DNA of 64,000 bases from an uncultured Christensenella sp. (GTDB taxonomy: Bacteria > Bacillota > Clostridia > Christensenellales > Borkfalkiaceae): NCBI GenBank assembly GCA_910585685.1, contig CAJUEO010000005.1:62001-126000 (forward strand). Direction: 5' to 3'. Below the pieces are notes generated by a model. The model was given only the letters and a program-made list of their open reading frames with translations. It had not been told where the DNA came from and searched no databases. Below are positions 22,644 through 31,341 of this stretch, one piece after another. How positions within the stretch are numbered: the stretch's first letter is position 1; every line of letters starts with the position of its first letter. A program made the translations under genes and the position numbers.

Positions 22644-23414
22644 TTAAATATCGCTTATATCCACGCCGCCGCCTGCGCCGCCTTCCTGCGTGCCGCCCGA
22701 CGGGGTTTGGCTGTCCGCTGTCGAGCCGCCCTGCTGTGTGGTGCCGCCCGGCTGCGCTCCGCGTGCGGCTATAATGCCGTCGACAATCTTTTCTCCCTCG
22801 GAAGGGGGCAAAGGCGCGCCGCCGGAGTTTTTCATATTAATCTTTTTCTGCTTTTCGTTGTTTTTCTGCATCATTTTCTGCATCTGAATGCTCGAAGCGC
22901 GCAACGAGTTGACAATGGCGGTTGCCATCTGCTGGTTGCCTATCAACATATCGCAAATCTGCTTCATGCGGCCTGCGTTGTTGGATATGGCTTTTTTAAG
23001 CTGCTTTTTGCGGCGCCTGCGCTCCCAAAAGCCGTACTTTGTGGTAAGCGTGCCCTCTATCTGGAACATATTTTCCTGCAATATGTCGTCCATACAGGTG
23101 ATTGCCTCTGTTATACAGCTCATTGCCGTGCCGATGTCGTTCGTAAGCTCGATTGCGTCGCGCATCTCGATTGCAACGTTTAAAAACGTAAGCATAATTT
23201 GCGAGCGGTAGTCCTCTTTGCCGTACTTTATAACAAAATCTGCGGCGCGTTCCTGCAACTTTTGAATTTTGGCGTTGAAGTTGTTTTTTGAAGTTTCAAT
23301 GGCTTTTAAACGCCTTGCCTCTTCTATTTTACGGTTATACGCGTCAACTTTGCCGGCTATGATTTGCTCTTCCTCGTCAACGGGGTTGCGCTGTTTTTGT
23401 TGCTCTTTTGCCAT
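22644..23414 (-). CDS. Helical protein with Gly/Thr/Gln-rich tail; possible ESCRT-III-like partner of the AAA ATPase
   Basis: 256 residues, ATG at 23414 behind AGGAG. Residues ~10-190 are almost continuous helix with a basic first half (NRKIEEARRLKAIETSKNN) and repeated hydrophobic heptads. A basic hinge ERRRRKKQLKKA lies at 131-142 and a Met/Gln-rich last helix at ~175-195. Residues ~197-250 are disordered and rich in Gly, Gln, Thr and Pro, ending with the short acidic GGVDISDI. A basic helical N-part, flexible linker and short C-terminal motif is the shape of ESCRT-III/Snf7 subunits, which Vps4-type ATPases remodel through their MIT domains. The adjacent ATPase is just such a protein. This is resemblance in architecture and context only; I cannot show sequence homology. 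Confidence 0.7.
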   Translation of the reverse strand: MAKEQQKQRNPVDEEEQIIAGKVDAYNRKIEEARRLKAIETSKNNFNAKIQKLQERAADFVIKYGKEDYRSQIMLTFLNVAIEMRDAIELTNDIGTAMSCITEAITCMDDILQENMFQIEGTLTTKYGFWERRRRKKQLKKAISNNAGRMKQICDMLIGNQQMATAIVNSLRASSIQMQKMMQKNNEKQKKINMKNSGGAPLPPSEGEKIVDGIIAARGAQPGGTTQQGGSTADSQTPSGGTQEGGAGGGVDISDI

Positions 23415-23439
23415 ATCATTATTCTCCTATTCGATATAT

Positions 23440-26400
23440 TTAATTATTTATGTCTTTAATTGCCTTCAAAAGCTCGGCTTTTTCAAACTTGCCGTTGTCA
23501 AGCCATTCGTGAATGAATACTCTGTGCAAGTTCCAGCCCCTGTCCGCAAGCGAACGGAAATACCTCACGTTATAGTCGAGATAGTCGTACTTCTTCAATA
23601 CGGGGTACTCGCACCAGATACCCAGCTCGGCGCGGTTTAAATCCTTTGAAAGCACGGCAATGGGTATCTTTACCGACCCGTCGGTTACGCCGTAGTTTTG
23701 CACAATGCGCTCTTCGGCTATGCCGTTTTCAACCAAAAAGTCGATGACGTCGGCGGTAAAATACTTGCCGTAATCGGGAACGCTCTGCACAAATTGAGAT
23801 TTGCCGTCCTTGGAAAACTGTTCGACGAGCAGCAGATAGTCCTTTATAAAATTTATCCTCGGGTTTTCGCTTATCTCGCTTGCCGTCACCGAGTGAATTA
23901 CGCAAATTTTGCTTTTTGCGCGAGTCACCGCAACGTTGAAAATATTTTTGCCAAGCAAATCGCGGTTTAATTCTCCGAAAGCAAGCTTTATGTTTCCGTT
24001 CTTATCCCTGCCGTAAGTAAGCGACAAAATAAGGGTGTCCGTTTCCTGTCCCTGCACGCTTTCTATCGTGCGGAAGAATACAAGCTTATCGGGCAAATCG
24101 TCGAAATTACAAGTGGCGGTGCGTATTTTTTCGGTCAGGGCGGCGTTTTCTTCGACAAGTTTGGTTATGTAACACAGCTGCGCCTCTCCGAAAGCGACTA
24201 CGCCCACGGGCTTTTTCAGCTTGCCCACGCTACTATCATAATACTTTTCAAAGTGTTCTTCAAGCTTTTCGACAACTTTTTTTGCTTCAACTTCGTTTAC
24301 GCCGCCGTCGCAACAGCCGTCTGCCGTCAAAACGTCCTCGAAGCCCAGCCCGTCTTTAAACGGCTCCGCCGCGGGGAAGGTGCGCATATACGGGTAAAAC
24401 TCGCGCTGTGAAAATGCTATAAGGCTTTCGGTATTGCTGCGGTAATGGCAGGCAAGCTCAAACGTTTCGAACGCGCTGTTGTGCAGTGCGAGGCTGAGTG
24501 CCGAAATGTCGGTATCGATTACAAGCTCGCTGTCGGCGTCCTCTATGCGCTTTGCGTTTTTGGCTTTGAAGTGGCTTAAAGGCGGCATTTGGAACTCGTC
24601 TCCGACCAGCACGCACTGTTTCGAGCGGACAAGCACGGGAAGCAGGTTGACGGGTTCGAGCTGGCTTGCTTCGTCAATTATCGCAACGTCGAAGTCGAAG
24701 TATTCGTCCGGTCTTAACAGCACGCTGGCTGTCGAGGGGGACATTATCATACAGGGCTTCAATTTCAAAATTGCGTCGGGGTGGGTTTTGAAAAGATACC
24801 TTAGCGACATTTGCGCGCCCCTGTCCGCGTCGAGAAAGTCAAAATCTCTGTCCTCGGGGTTAATGCGCGAAATGCAAAGGTTTTCGATTATATCCACGTT
24901 GCATTTTAAAAGTGCGCTTTCGCTCTTTTCAAACTTGTCGAGGTTGAGTTCGGCATTTTTGCCCAGACCGTTGCGCTTTCTGCCAAGCGTGGCAAGCTTA
25001 TAGTCGAGCAATAATTTATAATAGGAATGTTCAAATAGTTCTGTAAGCCGCTCGCTTTCCAGCTCGCAATAGTCTGTTTCCACGGCGTTGAAAAAGTTTT
25101 CAAGGCTTAAAGCGTGTTTTGAATACTTTATCTTTTCATAGCCGAGCGCGGCGCTTAACATCGAACGGTCGCAAGACTCGCCCAAAAATCTTTCGAGCCT
25201 TGAAATAGTTACAAGCCACGGGTTTTTGGTAAACGACGTTTCGAAGTACTTGATACCGAACTCGCGCATGAGCTTTGCCGTATCCCAAACCGTCTGCGTA
25301 AACTCGCTGTCCAGCGACTTAATTTTGTCGAAAAATTCCGCCGCCTGCTCCGCGCCGTTAAACGTGTTGCCGTCGCGAAGCTTCAAAATTACCGATATCG
25401 ATTTTGCCGTCTTTTCAAAATCCGCAAAATTTTCTATGCCGCAAAGCTTGCAAGCCTCGGCGCATTTTCGCTCGAGTTCGCACTGCGCAACATACGCCTT
25501 GCGCGCAAATATAAAGTCCTCTATAACAAAGTCCTCGGGTGCCTTTGCGTGCTTTAAACAGGCGTTTAATAAATTGCCCCCTATATATGCCGCGTTTAAA
25601 TACTCTTCAACGTTGTTTCTGCACTTTTTGGCAATAAGGCTTATAACCTTGAAACCGTCCGATTTAAGCACGTTACCGAACGCGCCCGAAATAACGCTTT
25701 TTAAAGTCATAATTTCGTCCCTGCTGTCGCAGGTTTCTTTAAAAGCGGCAATTGCCCCCGTAATATCCTTGAACGAAGGGTTTGAACGCGAGGAAAACGC
25801 GCGCAAATTTTTATAAAATTTCTTTGCCGTAAAGTCAAATAGCTTGGGCTTTGAAGCGCCCTTTTCGATATACGGCGCAAACGCCTTGTAAGCTTTAAGC
25901 GCGTTTTGCCCCTGACTTTCGTCCAGTTTATCGAGAACGCTCAAATATTCTACGTTCTTTTTAGCAATGTTATTTTCAAGTCCTTCGATCTTTTCCGAAG
26001 CCGCGCAAATGGTGTCGAGAAATTCCTTTGAAAGCGCAAGTTTTCCGTCAACTATAAACAGCCCTCTGTTATCGCGCAAAAGCTCCGTCTGTTTGCGCGT
26101 AAGCTTAAAGTCAAAACTTTGAGCCATAAGTTCGTCAAAGCATTTCTCTTTGCATTTGTCGTCAAACTCGAACTCGGCTACGGGCAAGTTTTCGCGCGCG
26201 CTTCTCAAACGGGCTATTGCGCCGTCTATGGACGCGCGCTTTACTTCACTGCAATTATAAACCTTTAAAATATCGTCGCTTGAAAGTACGTTTTCATTAA
26301 TTTCATAAAGGTCACCAAGCGCAAAATTTGCAAAAATTTCGTACCCGATTGATTTAAGATATGTAAAAATTTGCTCTATACCCCGACATATGCCCGAGTT

Positions 26401-27915
26401 TTGCACAAACGCCGCTTCGGTATCACTGCAACTGTCGATGCCGTACCACGGGTTTTCAATAACCTTGCCGCCCTTTGCAAGCCTTTCGTAATGCTTGCTT
26501 GCACTCTCGACAAGCGACAGCAGTTCCCCGTATTCAACGCGCGTCAGCTTCACGGCTTCGGCGCCGTCTGCAAACGGCACGGGGCTGAGTTCGCTTTTAA
26601 AATATGTGTCCGCAGCTTGATAATATCCGCTTTCGAACAGCTCTTTAAAATAATCGTTAAGATCTAAAACCGAATTTGCCTGTTCGCGCATTGCCTTTTC
26701 GTACTCTGCGGAAACGTTTGGGTCGAAATGATACTGCTTTACGCTTTGTATAAGGTCTTTAAAGCATTTTTTGACTTCGACGGGGTTGACCGCGGCGGCT
26801 TTCTGCTCGGTTTCAAAGTCGAGCAGCATTACAAACTTTCTCAATTTTTCGGGAAGTTTGGCGTTTACTTCGGACAGCGCGGCAAGCTTTTTCGAGGCAA
26901 ACAACACTTTTTTGCCCCTCGCAAGCAGTGCGGAAATAATATTTGAAATGGTAAGCGTCTTGCCCGTTCCGGGAGGGCCCTTTACTATAAGCGACTGTCC
27001 GCGCAAAATTCTGCGCACAACTTCTTCCTGCACACTGTCTTTGGGCAGAATGAACCGCGCCTCTCCCATACCTTCGGCAATATCTTCTTTTTGTGATTGC
27101 CCCCCGAATATACTGCGAATAAGTGCGTTTGCCTCTATTTTTTTGCGGTTGCGTTTTACGTCGTAGTACATACACATATCCGAGTGATTGTACTGCGCTA
27201 TGCAGATATAGTTTTCTTCGAACGAAAAAATACCGTTGTTTCCGCTTGCACACTTAGCTATATGTGCGGTAACGCTTTCGAAGTATGAAGCCGTCAGATT
27301 GTTGATATCGACAGGCTCGTCAAAGTCGGCGTATTGTCCGTTAGGGTGCGGAAAGTTTTTATAGACGTATTCCGTAAGCGTGCGTTTTAGCTTTTCGTAA
27401 AGCACGGGGTTGAAATAGACGTCGTCGTCGACAAACTCTATCTCAACGTTACTTGTTGCCGTGCCGCGTATAAGCTTTATGGGGAAAATTAAAAGCGGTG
27501 ACCGAACGGTGCGCATTTCTCCCGATACGGCTATATCCCATTTAAGGCTGCCAAGCCCCAGAAAAAGCGGATTGTTGCCCTTTAAATTGATTACGTTATA
27601 AGCTTCGGCAACAAACTTGTCCAGCGCCTTTGCGTCAGACAAGCCCGACATATCCTTCCAAAGCCACTTTTCGACGCCAGGGTTGTCGACGCCCGTGCGC
27701 ACCTGCGCGCTGTCTTTCAGCACCGTGCGGTTGCTCACTTTGCCCCTTGCGCGCTTTATTTCGGAAAGCATTTTTTCGCAGGTTTCGCCGCCCTCCGCAA
27801 ACAGTCTGTACGACTTAATGCTGTCCCCTTCGAGTCCCGAGTGCAAAAGTCTGTTCGAACGCACGTCGTCGGTGTGCAACAGTTCCTTTATAAACTCGTC
27901 CAAAAAATCCGCCAT
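23440..27915 (-). CDS. Giant SF1 (UPF1-like) helicase fused to a Vsr-like nuclease domain
   Basis: 1,491 residues, ATG at 27915 behind GGGAG. The N-terminal ~290 residues look like the DUF4011-type domain of large bacterial helicases (NPLFLGLGSLKWDI). The SF1 motor has Walker A GPPGTGKT (313-320), a long helical insertion of ~700 residues, Walker B with motif II VAIIDEASQLEP, motif III VLVGDEFQMPP, motif V SVQGQETDTLILS and motif VI NVAVTRAKS. The last ~110 residues (VIDFLVENGIAEERIVQNY, LGIWCEYPV, RGWNLHRVFIHEWLDN) follow the pattern of the Vsr/MTES_1575 endonuclease fold. Proteins of this build occur in several defence islands. It would unwind and possibly cut nucleic acid. Some usual catalytic acidic residues of the nuclease are not obvious, so cutting activity is uncertain. 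Confidence 0.85.
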   Translation of the reverse strand: MADFLDEFIKELLHTDDVRSNRLLHSGLEGDSIKSYRLFAEGGETCEKMLSEIKRARGKVSNRTVLKDSAQVRTGVDNPGVEKWLWKDMSGLSDAKALDKFVAEAYNVINLKGNNPLFLGLGSLKWDIAVSGEMRTVRSPLLIFPIKLIRGTATSNVEIEFVDDDVYFNPVLYEKLKRTLTEYVYKNFPHPNGQYADFDEPVDINNLTASYFESVTAHIAKCASGNNGIFSFEENYICIAQYNHSDMCMYYDVKRNRKKIEANALIRSIFGGQSQKEDIAEGMGEARFILPKDSVQEEVVRRILRGQSLIVKGPPGTGKTLTISNIISALLARGKKVLFASKKLAALSEVNAKLPEKLRKFVMLLDFETEQKAAAVNPVEVKKCFKDLIQSVKQYHFDPNVSAEYEKAMREQANSVLDLNDYFKELFESGYYQAADTYFKSELSPVPFADGAEAVKLTRVEYGELLSLVESASKHYERLAKGGKVIENPWYGIDSCSDTEAAFVQNSGICRGIEQIFTYLKSIGYEIFANFALGDLYEINENVLSSDDILKVYNCSEVKRASIDGAIARLRSARENLPVAEFEFDDKCKEKCFDELMAQSFDFKLTRKQTELLRDNRGLFIVDGKLALSKEFLDTICAASEKIEGLENNIAKKNVEYLSVLDKLDESQGQNALKAYKAFAPYIEKGASKPKLFDFTAKKFYKNLRAFSSRSNPSFKDITGAIAAFKETCDSRDEIMTLKSVISGAFGNVLKSDGFKVISLIAKKCRNNVEEYLNAAYIGGNLLNACLKHAKAPEDFVIEDFIFARKAYVAQCELERKCAEACKLCGIENFADFEKTAKSISVILKLRDGNTFNGAEQAAEFFDKIKSLDSEFTQTVWDTAKLMREFGIKYFETSFTKNPWLVTISRLERFLGESCDRSMLSAALGYEKIKYSKHALSLENFFNAVETDYCELESERLTELFEHSYYKLLLDYKLATLGRKRNGLGKNAELNLDKFEKSESALLKCNVDIIENLCISRINPEDRDFDFLDADRGAQMSLRYLFKTHPDAILKLKPCMIMSPSTASVLLRPDEYFDFDVAIIDEASQLEPVNLLPVLVRSKQCVLVGDEFQMPPLSHFKAKNAKRIEDADSELVIDTDISALSLALHNSAFETFELACHYRSNTESLIAFSQREFYPYMRTFPAAEPFKDGLGFEDVLTADGCCDGGVNEVEAKKVVEKLEEHFEKYYDSSVGKLKKPVGVVAFGEAQLCYITKLVEENAALTEKIRTATCNFDDLPDKLVFFRTIESVQGQETDTLILSLTYGRDKNGNIKLAFGELNRDLLGKNIFNVAVTRAKSKICVIHSVTASEISENPRINFIKDYLLLVEQFSKDGKSQFVQSVPDYGKYFTADVIDFLVENGIAEERIVQNYGVTDGSVKIPIAVLSKDLNRAELGIWCEYPVLKKYDYLDYNVRYFRSLADRGWNLHRVFIHEWLDNGKFEKAELLKAIKDINN
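25755..25766 (-). repeat. Dispersed motif ATATTACGGGGG, copy in the SF1 helicase gene
   Basis: Exact 12-mer on the minus strand inside the helicase gene, read there as codons GAT-ATT-ACG-GGG. Confidence 0.6.
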
Positions 27916-27946
27916 TTCAATTCTCCCAATTAATTAAATAAAAAAT

Positions 27947-29857
27947 TTAAGTCAATTCTATGGTATTCCATGCAAAGTTTCTGCCGTCGTCGCAGTCTAT
28001 TTCAAAAGCGTTTGCGTCATTTTCATAGACGTGAACTTTGTAGACCTTTGAATGCGTATCTCCGTTATAAATCTGCCTTGTCGTACGCCACCTTTCCACT
28101 CTTCCGCGCGTGACGTGCAAATTGTGCAGATACCAGCCCGACCAACCGCCGTTAGTCAGCTTTGACTGCATTGCGTGATAGCTTTCGTGAACAATGGCGT
28201 CAACAAGCCAATCCCAATTTATACTGCAAGAATATTTGTACTCTATCCTTTTGCCGCCGTCGATGCACAGCCCGCCAGCAGTCGAGTTTGCAAGTTCGTC
28301 CAAAACTTCGACCTCTGGCACGGTTTCTACTTTTAATATTCTGAAAACCAAACGAGTGGCAAGCTGTACGCGCCTTGACATTTCTTCACGCTCGATTTTA
28401 GCCCAATCGGTCTTATCCCCGCCGCCCAAAGTGCAATATCTTACAATCATGCCGCACTTTGCAAAAACGCTGTGCTCGCTTTCGACAATGCGCCTTACGT
28501 TTTCCCGGTCGATTTCCCTTACTCCGTCATAGTCAAACTCGCCGAACCGCTCCTGCTCTTCGTCGTTCTTGTCGGACAAAGAATAGTCTCCCCAACCCGA
28601 GTCTATTAAAAGATAAGATTTTTTTAATCTTGAAAGATAGTTTAACGCTTCGGGCTCGTTATATTTGGAAATTTTTCTGCCCGTTTTAAGCCAATCCGCG
28701 CCTGAGATAAATGCGGTTATAACTTTATTTAAACCGAAAAAGCCTATAAACGGCATTTCTTTTAATAAGTCGCGCTCGTTTATAGTTATAATACCCTTGT
28801 CCTCAAACTCCTTAAATACGTCTGAAAAGTTGGGCATTGATATATAACTGCGGCTTACGTCGCTCGCTTTAAGTCCCGATTGCGCGACAACTTGCAAACA
28901 GCTTTGATAGATCCAATCGTCCCCGCGTCCGTCGTGAATGAACACTCTTACTTCGGATTTACCGACGCGAATAGCGCTTTCAAAAAGTTTTTTTGCGTTA
29001 CCTTCGCTCAAGCTTTCAACGCCGTAAATTAAAATATCGTAGTTAAGCTGCTCCGCTGCATTTAATAGGGATACAATAAAGCTTTCAGCCGCGCCGTCAA
29101 GCTTTGCGCAGTCCAAAGTGTAAAGCTCGGCGTCTTTTCGCTTGTTGTGGGCGCAGTAAAGCATAACTTCGTCCAAAAACGGAGTACAAAGTATTGTTGC
29201 GTTTTCGGACAAGCCCTCGGAATAGTCGGGTAAAGGAAAATACTCGGATAGGGTATAGAGCACCGAAACGGGCTTAAAATATTCCTTTACCTGCCGCTTA
29301 TAGTCTGTTTTTTTGACTGTTTCGGCATTTGACATCACCCTTTCGAGGTATTCTTTTACCCGTATTTTTATATCCGTAAACTGTACGTTTTCACCGAACG
29401 GAGACAAAAAGTCGCACCCGTCCGCTTCCTGCAACAGCGAGTTTAAAGCAATCCGCGCGTTTTCCGCAAATTCTGCCGAAACGCCGTCGACAAGCTCCTT
29501 TCTTATTTCGTCGGCTCTGCAAACTATTTGGTTGACGCGCTGGGCGCAGTTTAAAGCCGCACGCATCAATGCCGCGGTCTTTTTATATCCGCGCTCGTCG
29601 GCTTTTACCTGTTCCGTTGAAATGTAGTCGGATAAGTCACAAAACGCCTCACCGTCGAACTCCTTTAAATATGCGTAAAATTTTAGCTTTACCGCTATTT
29701 TTAAATAAAGCGCCTCGGCATTTTCCCTGTTTTCGACATTTAGTTGACCGCCCGACAAAAGCTTGTCAAGCTCACCGACCGCGCCCCACAGCTCCTTTTC
29801 AGACGTTGAATTATAATAGAGCGTGTTAATGTCGGTAAGAGTATCTTTAAAACTCAT
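27947..29857 (-). CDS. HExxH zinc metallopeptidase with large N-terminal region
   Basis: 636 residues; its ATG overlaps the stop of the preceding gene (TAATG). The C-terminal ~150 residues hold a zinc-peptidase signature: HESYH at 557-561 within AIVHESYHAMQ, with likely third ligand or catalytic-region glutamates at ~612 and ~619 (YENDANAFEID, similar to the ExxAxxFA segment of IrrE/ImmA-type peptidases). The N-terminal ~200 residues are helical. The middle (~225-390) contains a Walker-B-like hydrophobic strand (YDILIYGVESL) without any Walker A, so it may be a degenerate P-loop or Rossmann domain. I do not know the family. In this operon a protease could activate or destroy a partner protein. 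Cytoplasmic: no signal peptide or TM. Confidence 0.75.
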   Translation of the reverse strand: MSFKDTLTDINTLYYNSTSEKELWGAVGELDKLLSGGQLNVENRENAEALYLKIAVKLKFYAYLKEFDGEAFCDLSDYISTEQVKADERGYKKTAALMRAALNCAQRVNQIVCRADEIRKELVDGVSAEFAENARIALNSLLQEADGCDFLSPFGENVQFTDIKIRVKEYLERVMSNAETVKKTDYKRQVKEYFKPVSVLYTLSEYFPLPDYSEGLSENATILCTPFLDEVMLYCAHNKRKDAELYTLDCAKLDGAAESFIVSLLNAAEQLNYDILIYGVESLSEGNAKKLFESAIRVGKSEVRVFIHDGRGDDWIYQSCLQVVAQSGLKASDVSRSYISMPNFSDVFKEFEDKGIITINERDLLKEMPFIGFFGLNKVITAFISGADWLKTGRKISKYNEPEALNYLSRLKKSYLLIDSGWGDYSLSDKNDEEQERFGEFDYDGVREIDRENVRRIVESEHSVFAKCGMIVRYCTLGGGDKTDWAKIEREEMSRRVQLATRLVFRILKVETVPEVEVLDELANSTAGGLCIDGGKRIEYKYSCSINWDWLVDAIVHESYHAMQSKLTNGGWSGWYLHNLHVTRGRVERWRTTRQIYNGDTHSKVYKVHVYENDANAFEIDCDDGRNFAWNTIELT

Positions 29858-31341
29858 TATTTATCGTCGTCGCCGAGCGGTACAATCTTTTTAAGCTCGG
29901 TTTTCGTCTCCTCTTTCTCTTGAGTTTTGTTTTCTTCAAAATCACCTAAAAGAGCGGCAAGCTCGGGGTCAAGCCCGTTTTCGTCGTAAATGACGTTGGA
30001 CTGCTCCTCTTCAATACTAATTTCTTCATTGAAGGTCTGGTTGTAAATTTCTTCCTCTTCGGAGAACCTGTCCGCGGATTCTTTGAATGCCTGTCTGATA
30101 GCTTCTATTCTCAACTTGACATCCATAACCGTCTGGCTTGCCTTTTCCAGATCGCTGAATCTGCCCGTCATTGCACCGACAAGCGCGGCAAAGTCAACCT
30201 GACTTATCATTCTCGAAAGCGAAACAAGGTCGTTTTTATAATCACCCAAAGTGTCGCAGATATATTTTATGTTTGTCACCGTTTCGCGCTGATTCTTTAA
30301 ATCGTTGTCGCGCTTAGAAAGCCTGCCATTGCCGTCCAAGCCCTTTATTTCCGACTTAATTTCGTCCTCGCGCTGTCTTAAAAGCGCAATTTGTGCGTTG
30401 GCTTTTACTGCGTCACCCGTATTTTTGAACTCTAAGGCTATGTCCTTTTTCTTTTTATCCATACCGGCAAGCTCGGCGCGAAGCTCGGAAACCTTTGTCT
30501 TGTTTGCGTTAATCTCATCACGCAGCTTATCTATTTCGGCAAGCTGGGTATTTATTCTTGCATTGAACACGCTAAGCGTTTCAAGCCCCGTGCGGCTTGT
30601 TGCTATAATTGTCAACTCGTCCCTGTCGTATTTGGGAACGTCCTTTATTTTTTCTTTTTTGTTGGGCGCGGTAATTTGGTTATTCCATTCCCTTGCAATT
30701 TCAATGGCATTGTCAAGTTTTGACATAGTGCCGCTTGTGCAGATATATCTCGCGCAGTCCCTGCGCCATATTTTAATATTTTCGATAATTTTTTCGGCGT
30801 TTTCCTTTGCCTTTAAGCTGCCCACGTCCATAATTTTAGTCAAAATAATGGATAGCTCGGCAAACTTCTTTTTGCTCTCCTGCATATATTTTATCTGCTT
30901 TTCGTCGAGCTGCGAAAATATCTCACCCTCGCTGTTGAGAGAAATAATTGTGTCTATCGCATCCACAGACGACGAAATGTATTCGCGTACCGTATCGCGC
31001 ATATCGTCGCGCAGGGCGTAGTTTGTCTTGTTTGCGCTATCTAAAATTTTGGCGCGCTGAGCGTCGAGTTTGGACAGCTCGCGCAAATCCCCGTTTTTAA
31101 CTGCGGTAAGGCTGATTACAATGCCCGAAAGTTTGTCTAACGCGCCCTTTAAATTGCTGTCAAAGCCCGCGTTCATACCCTTAAAGCACAGACGCTCCAT
31201 TTCATCGAGCGTACTTTGGGCAAGCTGCTGAGGTCCCTCGTAAAAGCCGTGCGTAGACAGATATGTCTTTGTAAAATTCTTGTGCAAAGAAATTCCGTTT
31301 TGTGCGGCAATGCTAAGTATTCTGTCGATTTTTTCGTTCAT
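29857..31341 (-). CDS. Long coiled-coil protein of unknown function
   Basis: 494 residues, ATG overlapping the upstream stop (TGATG). Nearly all helix: a bundle of helices up to ~residue 240, then a long coiled coil (~255-350; LAEIDKLRDEINANKTKVSELRAEL region and IALLRQREDEIKSEI), further helices, and an acidic tail. The last 50 residues include GLDPELAALLGDFEEN, a short amphipathic L-x-x-L-L-x-x-F segment resembling MIT-interacting motifs, followed by glutamate/lysine repeats. No enzymatic motif. It could be a second filament-type substrate of the AAA ATPase in the operon, or a structural scaffold. TelA-type tellurite-resistance proteins were considered but no TelA signature is visible. Confidence 0.75.
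   Translation of the reverse strand: MNEKIDRILSIAAQNGISLHKNFTKTYLSTHGFYEGPQQLAQSTLDEMERLCFKGMNAGFDSNLKGALDKLSGIVISLTAVKNGDLRELSKLDAQRAKILDSANKTNYALRDDMRDTVREYISSSVDAIDTIISLNSEGEIFSQLDEKQIKYMQESKKKFAELSIILTKIMDVGSLKAKENAEKIIENIKIWRRDCARYICTSGTMSKLDNAIEIAREWNNQITAPNKKEKIKDVPKYDRDELTIIATSRTGLETLSVFNARINTQLAEIDKLRDEINANKTKVSELRAELAGMDKKKKDIALEFKNTGDAVKANAQIALLRQREDEIKSEIKGLDGNGRLSKRDNDLKNQRETVTNIKYICDTLGDYKNDLVSLSRMISQVDFAALVGAMTGRFSDLEKASQTVMDVKLRIEAIRQAFKESADRFSEEEEIYNQTFNEEISIEEEQSNVIYDENGLDPELAALLGDFEENKTQEKEETKTELKKIVPLGDDDK

Noticed and set aside
29857..31341. TelA-type toxic anion resistance protein
   Set aside because: Length and helical content are suggestive, but no TelA signature is visible and no ter genes are nearby.
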